Below are positions 22,047 through 30,282 of a stretch of 30,409 nt of DNA, in pieces. Below the pieces are notes generated by a model. It was given only the letters and a program-made list of their open reading frames with translations. It did no database searches and was not told where the DNA came from. Origin of the DNA: a virus; IMG/VR virus record IMGVR_UViG_3300032163_000074, positions 1-30,409 of that record. One strand, given 5' to 3'. The position numbers and the translations under genes were made by a program. Positions within the stretch are counted from its first letter, which is position 1, and each line of letters begins with the position of its first letter.

Positions 22047-25000
22047 ATGAGCTGGCTTGATAAGACTCTTCAGTTCTTCGGCTACGCCACCATTGAGTCA
22101 AATGGAACGGCGCTACCGGTACAAGCAACGGTAAACTTCATCGGGGCTACTGTTGTTGATAACCCCAGTCTGTCACGGACCGACGTTACGCTACCAGGCG
22201 TCCAAACAGCCTCAGCTGTTCCGGTGTCGGGTACTTGGACAGCGGGTACAATTTTGTTCAATTCCGCTCCGTCGGGGACTATGGATCACGCCGGTTGGTA
22301 CTGCTATCAAAGCGGTACTCCGGGACTCTGGCAACCTTTTGGGAGGGAGGGCGCCTTCGAGTTTGATGTGTCCAAGTTTGGGGCTGTGCCAAATAATATA
22401 AACTTGGACCAGTCCTCCGAGATCCAGGCGTGTATTGACGCAGCAAATGCAACAGCTATCGCGGCGTTCAACCCTAACGGTACGGGCTACTTCACCGAAG
22501 TTATCGTGTACTTCCCAAACGGTAGGTACAAGTGCTGTGTAGACGTACCAGCAAACATAAAGCTGAGAGGAGACCATCAGACCCAACTCATTTCGGCTGA
22601 CGGCATGAACCGCGGTGCGGTGAATTTTGCGGGATACAACAACGTTGTTGAAAGCCTGGGGTTTTTCGGCGAACGTTTCTCGGTAACCGTATTCGGCTGG
22701 TCCGCACACTACGGTGCCTTTATTGGCGCCCCTAGCAACGGTTCCACGGGGCTTACCTGTAGGGACACGCAGATCAGAAGCGAGATCGGGCCTGCACTTT
22801 ATCTGGACGACACCGGACGATTCACTACGCTAGCTACCCCCGCCGTTGCCGGTCAACCCACCATTGTACTCACCGCCGTAGTCAACCCATCTATGGTTGC
22901 CCCCGGATCGCTACTCCTTGTCGAAACGGCCACCGGAACAATGACCGTAGATTATAAGGAAGTTCTATCTGTTTCCGGAACAACGATTACATTCACCACC
23001 AACCTGGACAATTCGTATTCATCGGGAGACTTCGTGGGATATACCACCCAGGCCCGGGGTTCGGCTGCTCAGTTCCTGGTCGTTGGGGCGGAAATTGAAG
23101 GGGCTAGCGCCTTTTACGGCGGAAGTAACGCCGTCGTGTATCGAGACTGTTACGCCGTTCAACGATACACACACAAGTGCAATATCACTACCCCAGCATC
23201 CGCAGGGCAACCTACTGTAGTTGTAGATAGCACCGCCAGTATCTCCCCCGGAGACCTCGTAGCCTTTGGTGGCCCCAGCGTAAAAACCAATCCAGACGGG
23301 TTCAACGTAGAACAAAAGACAGTTCTCAGCAAAACTGTCTCCTCTGTCACATTCACCTCTAACCTGACGTACGCTCACCGGCAGGCGGGAGTGGATGAAG
23401 AGGTGGTGATTGCTCCCGACCTAGACAACCGATGGGGGCTACCACTCCCCCTTTTCGCCACCACCTCTCAGTTACTGCTAGATAGCACTACTATAGCCCC
23501 AAACTATTCCTTCTATTCGCAAAAAGCAGCCTTACTACAGGGGGTTGGCGACTTCAGGACCTGCAATACCCGCTTCGGAGGTGAGAGCGCGGCTGTCCTC
23601 TTCAGGTCTACGAAAACCCTGGCCTACAACAGACATATCTCGCTCATAGACCCGGGGGCCAATACTAACCTATTCTTCGATAAAGACGCCGTTTCGTGCA
23701 CTTCCCGGGACAATTGGATTGAGTGCATGGATCTTATTCCCCAACGAATCTCTTTCGTGAATGAACTGGGTACGGAGACAGGGATCGATAACGCTTACAT
23801 CTCGCTTGGAGCGAACACCGGACAGATTTGGATCAACAGTGATGAGATAGACCTCACTACCTTTGCTACGGACAACGTAAACTTCCCCATATACGACTTC
23901 CAGGCCCTCGGGGACTTTGGGGTATCGATGAAGTATAGGTCGTCCAGCCTAGCTAACCGGAGATTCGTTGGATCGGGTGAGGATGTCACTAGCCTCTTCA
24001 GGCAATGGGCCCGGGGTGCAAATTACAATGGTACACAAATTACTAATCAAGTCGGTTATGCGGGCCACCTACCTAACCTGAACCTGTGGTTTGCTGGTCA
24101 TTACGACTCTGCTCAGAATGTGGGCGGTAGCGCACCTAACATGACGAACGCTGGTTATGATACTGCTACAGGACTCACGCTATCCAAGTGGACAGCCACC
24201 CAAGACGGGTACTACGCACCCCAAAACAGTAGTCTAGACCCCGATGACCCAACGTATATGGCCATAACCCTGAACAACCAGCTTCCCTGGGGCGCTGGGC
24301 TGGCTGCCGGTACCTACACCTTTTCTGCGTACATTTACACTTCAGCAGAGACGGCCTTTGAGTTCAATACGGCACCCCCTGGCACTGGAGGACACTACAG
24401 ATTTCCGTTCATCAGCACTGCCGGATCTTATCGCAGAATATGGTTCCCGTTCCACTTCGACGGGATCAATAGTCCGTCGTTCACCTTCGTAACAGAAGGC
24501 ACCATCAAAAGCGGAGACTATGTCATTCTCGGTCTATTCATGGTCAACCACGGATCCGAACCAGCCCCGTACCTGTATCCGACCGATGTAGCCACCGCCC
24601 CAACGACCAACACAACGGTAGTCAGCCACGTCCCGAAGACGTATTACGCAACCTCCGCCACACCCCCAACAACAGGAACGTACCAGCCCGGAGATGTGTA
24701 CCTGGTACAGCCCCCGCAGGCTGCGACTAATAACGCCTACATCTGTACCGCATCCCCCCACACTTGGGTTGCTATGACGTACTCTGCCATTACGTCTGGA
24801 TCAGCCGGCGGAGATCTGGCAGGCACTTACCCCGCACCCACGGTAGTCAAGCTGACGGGCACTACGGGCCTAGTAGACGGCACTGCTGCTACCGCCGGAC
24901 TAAAACTCGGGACTACCCCCGCAGCTTCCGGTATCCTTAGAGTCCCCAACAATACTTTCGTAAAGGGCCGCCTTGCCGACGATAGTGCTGATGCCACTGT

Positions 25001-26039
25001 AGCTGGGCTAAATTCCTCAAACCACGCTCAGCTCGGCGCTAGTGGTGACGGAGGGGGTACAGACATTCTCTCCGCTGGAAATACCACCATGCAGGCGGCA
25101 GGCAACACAAACATACAGTCGGGGGTGGGCAGTTCTCCATACTCTCAGTTTCAATTGACGTCCTCAGGCTTCACTATTTTCAAATCCACCTCCGGCAATA
25201 TGCCGATCACATGGGATGAAACCAACACCCCCCTATTACAACACAACATCAAAACCTCCAACGTCGCGCCAACCAACTTTAACATCACAACCCAAGCCCC
25301 GTATGCTAGCGCCTCGGGAGCAAACCGAGTTCCAGGCTCGTTTATTGTAAGCATCCCTGTACCCTCTAATAGTGGTACAACCGAAGGCGCGGTTTTGTTT
25401 GAAAGAAACGGCGCGTCCCCATTTACCATATCGTGGGACAACTCAACAGGTCTGCCCTGGGCGGGTATCGGGACCACTGTAGCCGACACGGGTATTTTAC
25501 GGCTCCGATCCAACACCGGGATATATGCAAGAAACTACGGAGATTCCGGCAATATCGCCCTTATGACCTGGAACTCCAGTAACCAGATCCAGATCGGAAA
25601 TAACGACACCTACTTTGTGATTAGACCCGGGGCTAACTGGCAGCTGACAACCGACGGCAGCGAGGGCTACCTCGACGCTAACACGTTCATTTTCCGAACC
25701 TCTGGCGGAAGCGGTAATGTGTTGAAGTTGAATAGCTCAAACACTATGCTTTGGCAGGGGGGCTCAAGTACGGTGGGATTCTACACGCTAGCCTCAGACA
25801 TAGCCCCAGCCAGTATGTCTCTTCTAGCTCAAAGCGCGTATGTATCGGCGGCAACCAACACCACCGGCGGGGACTTGAAAATTGGAGGCGGGGCTAAAGT
25901 TGGGTCAGGAGTCAACGGGTACGTTGATATTCAAAACGCCACCACCCAGGCCGGTGGTGGGTTCGTATCCTGCGACGGTAAGCTGGGCATAAAAATTGGA
26001 GGCACAATCAAATATTTCCCGTACACAGATTCACCCTAA
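22047..26039 (+). CDS. Large tailspike with pectate-lyase-like β-helix
   Basis: The 1330-aa product follows AGGA with normal spacing. Residues 1 to about 50 look like a particle-binding adaptor. From about 105, FDVSKFGAVPN...DQSSEIQACIDAA and VYFPNGRYKC are the classic start of a Pectate_lyase_3-type right-handed β-helix, likely a trimeric surface-glycan depolymerase or binder. Two related β-insertions lie at about 260-334 and 379-458. A carbohydrate-module-like region follows (about 705-850), then the GDLAGTYPAPTVVKL linker near 923, found in many fibres. The C-terminus ends GGTIKYFPYTDSP. Catalytic residues cannot be named. Confidence 0.85.
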   Translation: MSWLDKTLQFFGYATIESNGTALPVQATVNFIGATVVDNPSLSRTDVTLPGVQTASAVPVSGTWTAGTILFNSAPSGTMDHAGWYCYQSGTPGLWQPFGREGAFEFDVSKFGAVPNNINLDQSSEIQACIDAANATAIAAFNPNGTGYFTEVIVYFPNGRYKCCVDVPANIKLRGDHQTQLISADGMNRGAVNFAGYNNVVESLGFFGERFSVTVFGWSAHYGAFIGAPSNGSTGLTCRDTQIRSEIGPALYLDDTGRFTTLATPAVAGQPTIVLTAVVNPSMVAPGSLLLVETATGTMTVDYKEVLSVSGTTITFTTNLDNSYSSGDFVGYTTQARGSAAQFLVVGAEIEGASAFYGGSNAVVYRDCYAVQRYTHKCNITTPASAGQPTVVVDSTASISPGDLVAFGGPSVKTNPDGFNVEQKTVLSKTVSSVTFTSNLTYAHRQAGVDEEVVIAPDLDNRWGLPLPLFATTSQLLLDSTTIAPNYSFYSQKAALLQGVGDFRTCNTRFGGESAAVLFRSTKTLAYNRHISLIDPGANTNLFFDKDAVSCTSRDNWIECMDLIPQRISFVNELGTETGIDNAYISLGANTGQIWINSDEIDLTTFATDNVNFPIYDFQALGDFGVSMKYRSSSLANRRFVGSGEDVTSLFRQWARGANYNGTQITNQVGYAGHLPNLNLWFAGHYDSAQNVGGSAPNMTNAGYDTATGLTLSKWTATQDGYYAPQNSSLDPDDPTYMAITLNNQLPWGAGLAAGTYTFSAYIYTSAETAFEFNTAPPGTGGHYRFPFISTAGSYRRIWFPFHFDGINSPSFTFVTEGTIKSGDYVILGLFMVNHGSEPAPYLYPTDVATAPTTNTTVVSHVPKTYYATSATPPTTGTYQPGDVYLVQPPQAATNNAYICTASPHTWVAMTYSAITSGSAGGDLAGTYPAPTVVKLTGTTGLVDGTAATAGLKLGTTPAASGILRVPNNTFVKGRLADDSADATVAGLNSSNHAQLGASGDGGGTDILSAGNTTMQAAGNTNIQSGVGSSPYSQFQLTSSGFTIFKSTSGNMPITWDETNTPLLQHNIKTSNVAPTNFNITTQAPYASASGANRVPGSFIVSIPVPSNSGTTEGAVLFERNGASPFTISWDNSTGLPWAGIGTTVADTGILRLRSNTGIYARNYGDSGNIALMTWNSSNQIQIGNNDTYFVIRPGANWQLTTDGSEGYLDANTFIFRTSGGSGNVLKLNSSNTMLWQGGSSTVGFYTLASDIAPASMSLLAQSAYVSAATNTTGGDLKIGGGAKVGSGVNGYVDIQNATTQAGGGFVSCDGKLGIKIGGTIKYFPYTDSP

Positions 26040-26061
26040 AAGAAAGGCCCCCGAAGGGGCC
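26038..26061 (-). terminator. Intrinsic terminator of the right-arm leftward operon
   Basis: On the minus strand a GGCCCC-TTCG-GGGGCC hairpin (26061-26046) is followed by TTTCTTTT. This is a textbook intrinsic terminator just after the PC4-like gene and abuts the tailspike stop. It separates the two converging operons. On the plus strand the hairpin is preceded, not followed, by the A/T tract, so plus-strand termination there is less certain. Confidence 0.85.
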
Positions 26062-26068
26062 AGTCCCG

Positions 26069-26317
26069 CTACCGGGGGTCCTCTTCCCCAAGAGCCCGCT
26101 CTGCAGCCGCCCCGAGGGCGGTAGCGAGTCGGGAAAGCTCAAACTTCTTCAAGGCCATGCCCTTCTGAGTTGGCTTCCACTCCCCCTCAATCTCGGTCCA
26201 GACCCGGAGGTCTAGGAAGGGGTTGCCTTGGTACTCGCGCAAAGCAAGAACCAACTTGGTGGGAGCCTTACCATCGAACACTTTACGCACGTTTTCCCAT
26301 AACACCTGATCACTCAT
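26069..26317 (-). CDS. PC4-like single-stranded DNA-binding protein
   Basis: The ATG at 26317 follows AGGA with 5 nt spacing and overlaps the exonuclease stop by 8 nt; the upstream ATG at 26341 is less likely. The 82-aa product has the PC4/p15 pattern: LALREYQGNPFLDLRVWTE, then EGEWKPTQKGMALKK, followed by a C-terminal helix (LSRLATALGAAAERAL). PC4-fold proteins bind ssDNA as dimers and act in transcription, repair and recombination. Next to a RecE-like nuclease it probably serves as the phage ssDNA-binding partner. It is the last gene before the terminator. Confidence 0.75.
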   Translation of the reverse strand: MSDQVLWENVRKVFDGKAPTKLVLALREYQGNPFLDLRVWTEIEGEWKPTQKGMALKKFELSRLATALGAAAERALGEEDPR

Positions 26318-27071
26318 CGCTTTCCTCTTCGCTTTCTGCATATGTGTTGAACCACCCAGGGGCGTCTAGGTCCAACACCTGGTCAGAGTAGCCTGGCCAT
26401 TCGTTGGTACGTTCGCATTCCCTGAGCCTATCGAGCCACTCGTTGCATGAGATTGCGCCAGCAACGATCAACTCGTTGGTAAGACGCAATACCGTAACAG
26501 CGTGTGGCGCTTTAGTCTCTACTCCGAGGATGTAGTATCCGGCAACGGGGTGTTCGTTATGTACGGCCCCCCTTCCGTACCAGAGCAGCTGGGCGTGGTA
26601 GTACATTCGGATACAGTGGACCATGAACTTGGTTGGGCTAGCGTCGGCGGTGACTTTGACGTCTGAAACGAACCCGTCTCCGAGTACGTCCAGTCGTCCT
26701 GCACACTCGACGCCGGTAATTGAATCCTTCCACGCAAGCTCATGCTCTTTGAGCCCCAGGAGATAAGGTGCCGCGGTCTTATTGGTTCGCAAAGCCTCGC
26801 CAGCACCTGCAGCATCCTTGTACTCAGAGGTAGTGAAGATTTCAATTCCGACGTGTTCGGCTTTGAACTGCTTCCACTCGCCCCCCCGCCGGTCGCCGTC
26901 GTACACCGCGTACGAGCCACCCAGCGCGATCTTATGCACCAGAGTACCAACACGCATAGCACGCGTTTCATTACGGGCCCCCTCACACGCACTCTTGTAA
27001 TGAAGCGGCGATAGAGACATCTGCTTTAGGTTGCTGAAGTGAACAGCCCCATCAGCGTTTCGGATCTTCAA
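26310..27071 (-). CDS. RecE-like PDDEXK exonuclease, TTG start
   Basis: A TTG at 27071 overlaps the previous TGA (TTGA) and follows GGGG, giving a 253-aa product; the longer frame from 27158 overlaps the membrane peptide gene. Visible motifs are RVGTLVHKIALGG (H at about 46), DRRGGEWKQFKAE, HELAWKD (E at about 111), GRLDVLGDGFVSDVKVT (D128, D137, K139, the PDDEXK core) and YYHAQLLWYG. This matches exonuclease VIII-like enzymes that resect dsDNA 5'-3' for single-strand annealing recombination. No RecT or Beta annealase is visible in the window. Confidence 0.85.
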   Translation of the reverse strand: MKIRNADGAVHFSNLKQMSLSPLHYKSACEGARNETRAMRVGTLVHKIALGGSYAVYDGDRRGGEWKQFKAEHVGIEIFTTSEYKDAAGAGEALRTNKTAAPYLLGLKEHELAWKDSITGVECAGRLDVLGDGFVSDVKVTADASPTKFMVHCIRMYYHAQLLWYGRGAVHNEHPVAGYYILGVETKAPHAVTVLRLTNELIVAGAISCNEWLDRLRECERTNEWPGYSDQVLDLDAPGWFNTYAESEEESDE

Positions 27072-27196
27072 AACATCCCCACAATCTGGACGGCAACCCA
27101 CGTGAACATGAAGATGATCCAAAGCGCCACAGCCACAGCACCTACACAGAAGATACAAAACACAGCTGCATCACTCGTCTTCTTCCTCACCCACAT
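27068..27196 (-). CDS. Small single-pass membrane protein, 42 aa
   Basis: The ATG follows GAGGAGG with 6 nt spacing. The product begins MWVRKKTSD and then has one strongly hydrophobic helix (about residues 10-41, AAVFCIFCVGAVAVALWIIF and onward). The positive N-terminus points to N-in orientation. It overlaps the upstream gene by 26 nt and the exonuclease TTG by 4 nt. Function unknown; a superinfection or membrane-stress peptide is one possibility. Confidence 0.65.
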   Translation of the reverse strand: MWVRKKTSDAAVFCIFCVGAVAVALWIIFMFTWVAVQIVGMF

Positions 27197-27380
27197 GATC
27201 GTCCTCCTCGTCTTCGTCTGCTTCTCGGTCTGACGCAAGAGACAGCGACTCAATACACTCGCAGCAGTACATGGGTGCGGTGAGGGCGTGCATAGCGGGC
27301 ACCGGGGCACCACACAACGCCTCATCTGAGTCCTCGCAGGCGTGCCACTGTCCGTCGTCGCAGGGGTGCCAAGTGATCAT
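27171..27380 (-). CDS. Cys/His-rich acidic-tailed small protein, 69 aa
   Basis: The start overlaps the metalloprotease stop (ATGA). The N-terminal part has WHPCDDGQWHACEDSDEALCG and a later YCCECIESL, enough Cys and His for a small zinc site. The C-terminal 20 residues are nearly all Asp/Glu. No family recognised. The nucleic-acid-mimic look of the tail is suggestive only. Confidence 0.6.
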   Translation of the reverse strand: MITWHPCDDGQWHACEDSDEALCGAPVPAMHALTAPMYCCECIESLSLASDREADEDEEDDHVGEEEDE

Positions 27381-27913
27381 TTAGCCCTCCGATACCACCG
27401 AACACGATCATACTTGGGAATGAACCCACCCTCTAACGTATCCCTGTTGATGAACTTGTGCATTACTGACACAACTGACGTGTCCTCAGTGTGTCCTAGT
27501 CCCAGAGCATGCCCCAGCTCATGAATCATGACCAAACGTTCCCAGTAGGGACCAGACACTCGGCAGCTCCGGTACAAGACGATAAGATCATACTGAGAAG
27601 AGTACTGCCCACACAACTCTCCCGGCCCTGAGTCCGCCACTTGAACTCGGAGCTCCCTAACCACGCCGGGTCTGGGGAATAGCTGACGGCATATGCGTAT
27701 ACCCGTAGACTTGGACCACACCGCAAATGCCTCGCCGAAGAGCTGCTCCTGGTCCTTTGTCAAACCAGCGTAATGCACATACACCATGTCGGCGCAGAAC
27801 TCGTCTGAACCCGCCAACGCAATAGGGTCAAAACCCTCAGCAACCTTGGGCGTAGGGGTGGCACAACACGCACCCATGAACAGCACCAAACCCGTAATGA
27901 TTCCTAGCTTCAC
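27377..27913 (-). CDS. Metzincin-type zinc metalloprotease with lipoprotein signal
   Basis: The start is GTG 27913 in a GTGA overlap with GGAGG 8 nt ahead. The 178-aa product begins VKLGIITGLVLFMGACCATP, a signal peptide with a lipobox-like MGAC. The mature part carries HELGHALGLGH (about 131-141), the full HExxHxxGxxH zinc motif, and VMHKF about 10 residues later as the Met-turn. This places it with matrixin-like metzincins, which cleave proteins outside the cytoplasm. Four further Cys may form disulfides. It would be anchored in the host envelope. Expression within the recombination operon suggests early timing. No prodomain with a cysteine switch is evident. Confidence 0.85.
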   Translation of the reverse strand: MKLGIITGLVLFMGACCATPTPKVAEGFDPIALAGSDEFCADMVYVHYAGLTKDQEQLFGEAFAVWSKSTGIRICRQLFPRPGVVRELRVQVADSGPGELCGQYSSQYDLIVLYRSCRVSGPYWERLVMIHELGHALGLGHTEDTSVVSVMHKFINRDTLEGGFIPKYDRVRWYRRAK

Positions 27914-28167
27914 TTGAGCATCCTCCACCATTCTGGCCCGTGCCGTTTCTTCATCAACCGTTTAGCCCAGTCTTCACCACACTTGGCGTTGGCCTCAGTT
28001 AGTTCAGCCCACAACGTGGCCGACCTCTCTGCTGCCCTGAGACAGGTCTCACTACAGGTGTGTACTGAGCGGGTAAGCATCAGCCAACCACCGGGCAAAT
28101 AGTACCAGCCACCACACAACGTACGTACGTCTCTGATCTGGTGACACCATATGCACTCGATCCTCAC
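27910..28167 (-). CDS. Putative small zinc-binding protein, 85 aa
   Basis: The GTG at 28167 overlaps the previous TGA (GTGA). The product has IECIWCHQIRDVRTLCGGWYYLPGGW followed by SVHTCSETCLRAAER: two CxxC/CxxxC pairs that could hold one or two zinc ions in a treble-clef-like fold. A basic helical C-terminus follows (WAKRLMKKRHGPEWW). This suggests nucleic-acid or protein binding. No named family. Confidence 0.6.
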   Translation of the reverse strand: MRIECIWCHQIRDVRTLCGGWYYLPGGWLMLTRSVHTCSETCLRAAERSATLWAELTEANAKCGEDWAKRLMKKRHGPEWWRMLK

Positions 28168-28289
28168 GGCCGCCACCAAACACGACAGCCCCTACGACCT
28201 AGCCAGAACTGGTTAGCTTCTAACTCGGTCCTGAACCGAGCCACCTCAACCCAAAGTCCGGTCAGCCCCAGACCCTCAACTACGAACAT
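28164..28289 (-). CDS. Very small basic protein, 41 aa
   Basis: The frame starts in a TGATG overlap with the preceding stop and ends in a GTGA overlap with the next gene, leaving no gap. The product contains VEVARFRTELEANQFWLGRR and ends in WWRP; it is helical and basic with many aromatics. No family. Support is positional. Confidence 0.55.
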   Translation of the reverse strand: MFVVEGLGLTGLWVEVARFRTELEANQFWLGRRGCRVWWRP

Positions 28290-28606
28290 CACTGCGGCAC
28301 CTGCGACCGGATGCGAAGACAGTCCTTACCCTTATCCTTGGTGGCGAATACGGCCACCTTCTTACCCACCCAGCCGGCGTCGTCGCGCCCGTACATGCTC
28401 ATGAGGGTACGTCCGTTGGTCTTGTTCACGATCAGCTTCTTGGTCGTTTCTGAGAACGACACGATTGGGTAGGATTTCATCTCACCACTGATCATGTCCC
28501 TGACCGAGCCCTTTACGACTTTGGTCACGGTCAGCACCAGGTCTTTGCCTTCCAGGTCATAGAAGGCCAGGTACGGGTTATCGTACATCATTCTATAATC
28601 AGTCAT
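28289..28606 (-). CDS. Conserved phage protein next to recombination genes, OB-like
   Basis: The 105-aa product has the recurring pattern DNPYLAFYDLEGKDLVLTVT, YPIVSFSETTKKLIVNKTNG, MSMYGRDDAGWVGKKVAVFA and DCLRIRSQVP. I recall a widespread phage family with this layout, usually close to exonuclease or annealase genes. The β-rich pattern suggests an OB-like nucleic-acid binder, an inference only. Start in ATGA overlap (28603-28606). Confidence 0.7.
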   Translation of the reverse strand: MTDYRMMYDNPYLAFYDLEGKDLVLTVTKVVKGSVRDMISGEMKSYPIVSFSETTKKLIVNKTNGRTLMSMYGRDDAGWVGKKVAVFATKDKGKDCLRIRSQVPQ

Positions 28607-28839
28607 GACAGCCTCGCGTTTTTAGCCGCCTGAAGCGCATCCCTCTGCATCCTAGCCAACCGGGTGGTCTTGTCGGCACATTCCAGTGAGCTCATGGCCA
28701 CCTTTATGAAGATCGCCTGCGATATCTCGTCTGTCTCCTCCGCTGCTGCCTCGAACAGGCCCTGAGCATACGTGGCCAGACTTCTAGCAGTCTCAAGAAG
28801 AGAGAGAACAGATTTAGCGGTAATCTCATCGTCGTCCAT
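28603..28839 (-). CDS. Helical acidic hypothetical protein, 78 aa
   Basis: The ATG at 28839 follows AAGGAGG by 9 nt, which rules out the longer frame from 28968. The product begins MDDDEITAKSVLSLLETARS and is helical throughout, with a basic end (RMQRDALQAAKNARLS). It may form a helical hairpin. No family recognised. It overlaps neighbours on both sides. Confidence 0.62.
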   Translation of the reverse strand: MDDDEITAKSVLSLLETARSLATYAQGLFEAAAEETDEISQAIFIKVAMSSLECADKTTRLARMQRDALQAAKNARLS

Positions 28840-29005
28840 CTCGAATAACCTCCTTAGCCCTGAGAACCAACCAGTCGGGGCTGTAGCTCTTACTGGCCTC
28901 GAAACAGGCCTCTTCCTCATCAACAGCACCAACATGAACCAGTCTAACCGTGCCTGGATACCACTCACTCTTAGTGCTCTTCAGAACCACCATGTAGTCT
29001 TTCAT
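28826..29005 (-). CDS. Small hypothetical protein, 59 aa
   Basis: A 59-codon frame starts at ATG 29005, with GGTGGAG just upstream, and reads MKDYMVVLKSTKSEWYPGTV then VHVGAVDEEEACFEASKSYS. The β-β-α look (strand, strand, helix EEEACFEASKSY, strand WLVLRA) is that of a compact folded domain. It overlaps the preceding gene by 35 nt and the next by 14 nt. No family named. Confidence 0.6.
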   Translation of the reverse strand: MKDYMVVLKSTKSEWYPGTVRLVHVGAVDEEEACFEASKSYSPDWLVLRAKEVIRDGRR

Positions 29006-29222
29006 CTAACTCCACCACTTTCTCCGATAACAGGATCAGGTCTACTACCATCTTGTCCAGCATCTTGGACCGCTCACGTAACGCCAGTATGACGAATTCG
29101 GTCCTCGAATCATTCATTCGCTCCAGACCCAAAGCGAACGCCATATCTGCCATAACCACAGCCTCTACTACCCTAGATAAGGATGCGAAAGTATTGGCCA
29201 GCGCTTTCTCTCTTACGCCCAT
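28971..29222 (-). CDS. Helical hypothetical protein, 83 aa
   Basis: The product is all-helical (KALANTFASLSRVVEAVVMADM, LRERSKMLDKMVVDLILLSEKVVEL) and probably a coiled-coil or helical bundle. No good Shine-Dalgarno precedes the ATG, and the gap to the methyltransferase stop is 17 nt. Its 3' end overlaps the 59-aa gene by 35 nt. No family recognised. Confidence 0.6.
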   Translation of the reverse strand: MGVREKALANTFASLSRVVEAVVMADMAFALGLERMNDSRTEFVILALRERSKMLDKMVVDLILLSEKVVELDERLHGGSEEH

Positions 29223-29239
29223 GAATCTATAGACGGACG

Positions 29240-29782
29240 TCAGCCAGAAACATTCAGAACTGTTCCTAACGAAGAGAAAACCCGTTTGAATTTAGGTGTG
29301 ACATCCACCGTGCCAGTTACATACACGATCGCATTGGAATGCGACGGAGCCATACCGGGTAGGCCATCAGGCCCAATGAAGCGGATGCGCTTGGCGGGCA
29401 CACAGAGGGGAAACTCTCCTATAGCGGGCCACACCTTGTTCTGCGTGCTCTGCAGCGCCTCTACACTGAAGCACATGAACATAGCGTGCTTGAGTTTACC
29501 CTCAGCCCTGTGCTGCATAAGGCGGCCCCAGAACAGCCCTGTCTTGGACTTGTTGCCAACCTTACTGCCAGGGGGGTTGACCCACACCGTAATGTCCTTG
29601 GGCCATGGTCGGGTCAAGCCATCATCCCCCTCGTCATAATAGGTTGTAGCCATAACCCGCTGGTTACCAAACACGTCTGAGGCGGGGTCAAACCCTATAG
29701 GCCCAAGCACAGTACGAGCAGCTATCAGAATGTTGCCGGGGGTATACCACAGGTCTGTCCTACTAGAATGCTGGATGTTCAT
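29240..29782 (-). CDS. dam: Phage N6-adenine DNA methyltransferase (Dam family)
   Basis: The 180-aa product shows the phage DNA_N-6-adenine_MTase pattern: WYTPGNILIAARTVLG (12-27), FDPASDVFGNQ (31-41), TTYYDEGDDGLTRPW and WVNPPGSK with the catalytic NPPG at 69-72 (NPPY or DPPY in most relatives). It methylates adenine, probably within a short palindrome, to protect phage DNA from restriction. The substitution Gly for Tyr at the fourth catalytic position could lower activity. The start overlaps the transglycosylase stop (ATGA). Confidence 0.88.
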   Translation of the reverse strand: MNIQHSSRTDLWYTPGNILIAARTVLGPIGFDPASDVFGNQRVMATTYYDEGDDGLTRPWPKDITVWVNPPGSKVGNKSKTGLFWGRLMQHRAEGKLKHAMFMCFSVEALQSTQNKVWPAIGEFPLCVPAKRIRFIGPDGLPGMAPSHSNAIVYVTGTVDVTPKFKRVFSSLGTVLNVSG

Positions 29783-30234
29783 TCCACCACCTCCGCCGCG
29801 GCTGCCAATAGCTCCGCCTTAGCCCATCGTGCGGCAGCCAATCGCCTAGCCCCTCTATTGCGACAGCCTCCAGCATACGGAGCCAAGGGGGAGTCTATGC
29901 ATGTGGGAGCACTTACGTAGAGATGACCCAGAGCTACGACAGCCCCAACCACGGCATCGTGCTCGACTCCAGGGACGCCCATAATCTGAAAGGCTCCCTT
30001 AGACCGCCCAGAATCGCCAAGAGCGTCCTGGTGGAATCTAGACTCCTCCCAGGCCGTTTCTACCAACACCGCTACGGTGAGTCGCTCTGTCCAGCCGGCG
30101 GGTAGCTTGCCTCGATCTACAGCGAACGCAATACCTGTTGCCACCGCCAAAGCATCCCCAGTCTGTTTAGCTTGAGGGTGAATCAGATCCATCATGGCCA
30201 GGCAAAGTTTGAACAGAACAGTTATGTGTCCCAT
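29779..30234 (-). CDS. Putative lytic transglycosylase, first gene of right arm
   Basis: The 151-aa product follows GGGAGG with 5 nt spacing. The core is AVLVETAWEESRFHQDALGD (Glu63/64 as catalytic acid) followed by SGRSKGAFQIMG, the ESxF...GxFQI pattern of soluble lytic transglycosylases. Cys at 112 and 123 flank SPLAPYAGGC. A hydrophobic N-terminus (ITVLFKLCLAMM) may be a weak export signal. It would cleave murein at entry or lysis, and would be the second murein hydrolase besides the left-arm endolysin. No clear promoter is seen between it and the right repeat (30235-30282). Confidence 0.72.
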   Translation of the reverse strand: MGHITVLFKLCLAMMDLIHPQAKQTGDALAVATGIAFAVDRGKLPAGWTERLTVAVLVETAWEESRFHQDALGDSGRSKGAFQIMGVPGVEHDAVVGAVVALGHLYVSAPTCIDSPLAPYAGGCRNRGARRLAAARWAKAELLAAAAEVVE

Positions 30235-30282
30235 CGGTACCTCCCAGCCAGTCAGACGACCCTACCTAGGAATTCATTCAAG

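Noticed and set aside
26067-26085. CCCG-CTAC-CGGG stem as a plus-strand terminator for the tailspike
   Set aside because: Four-base stem inside the PC4-like gene's 3' end with no U-run; the larger hairpin at 26046-26061 is the credible signal.
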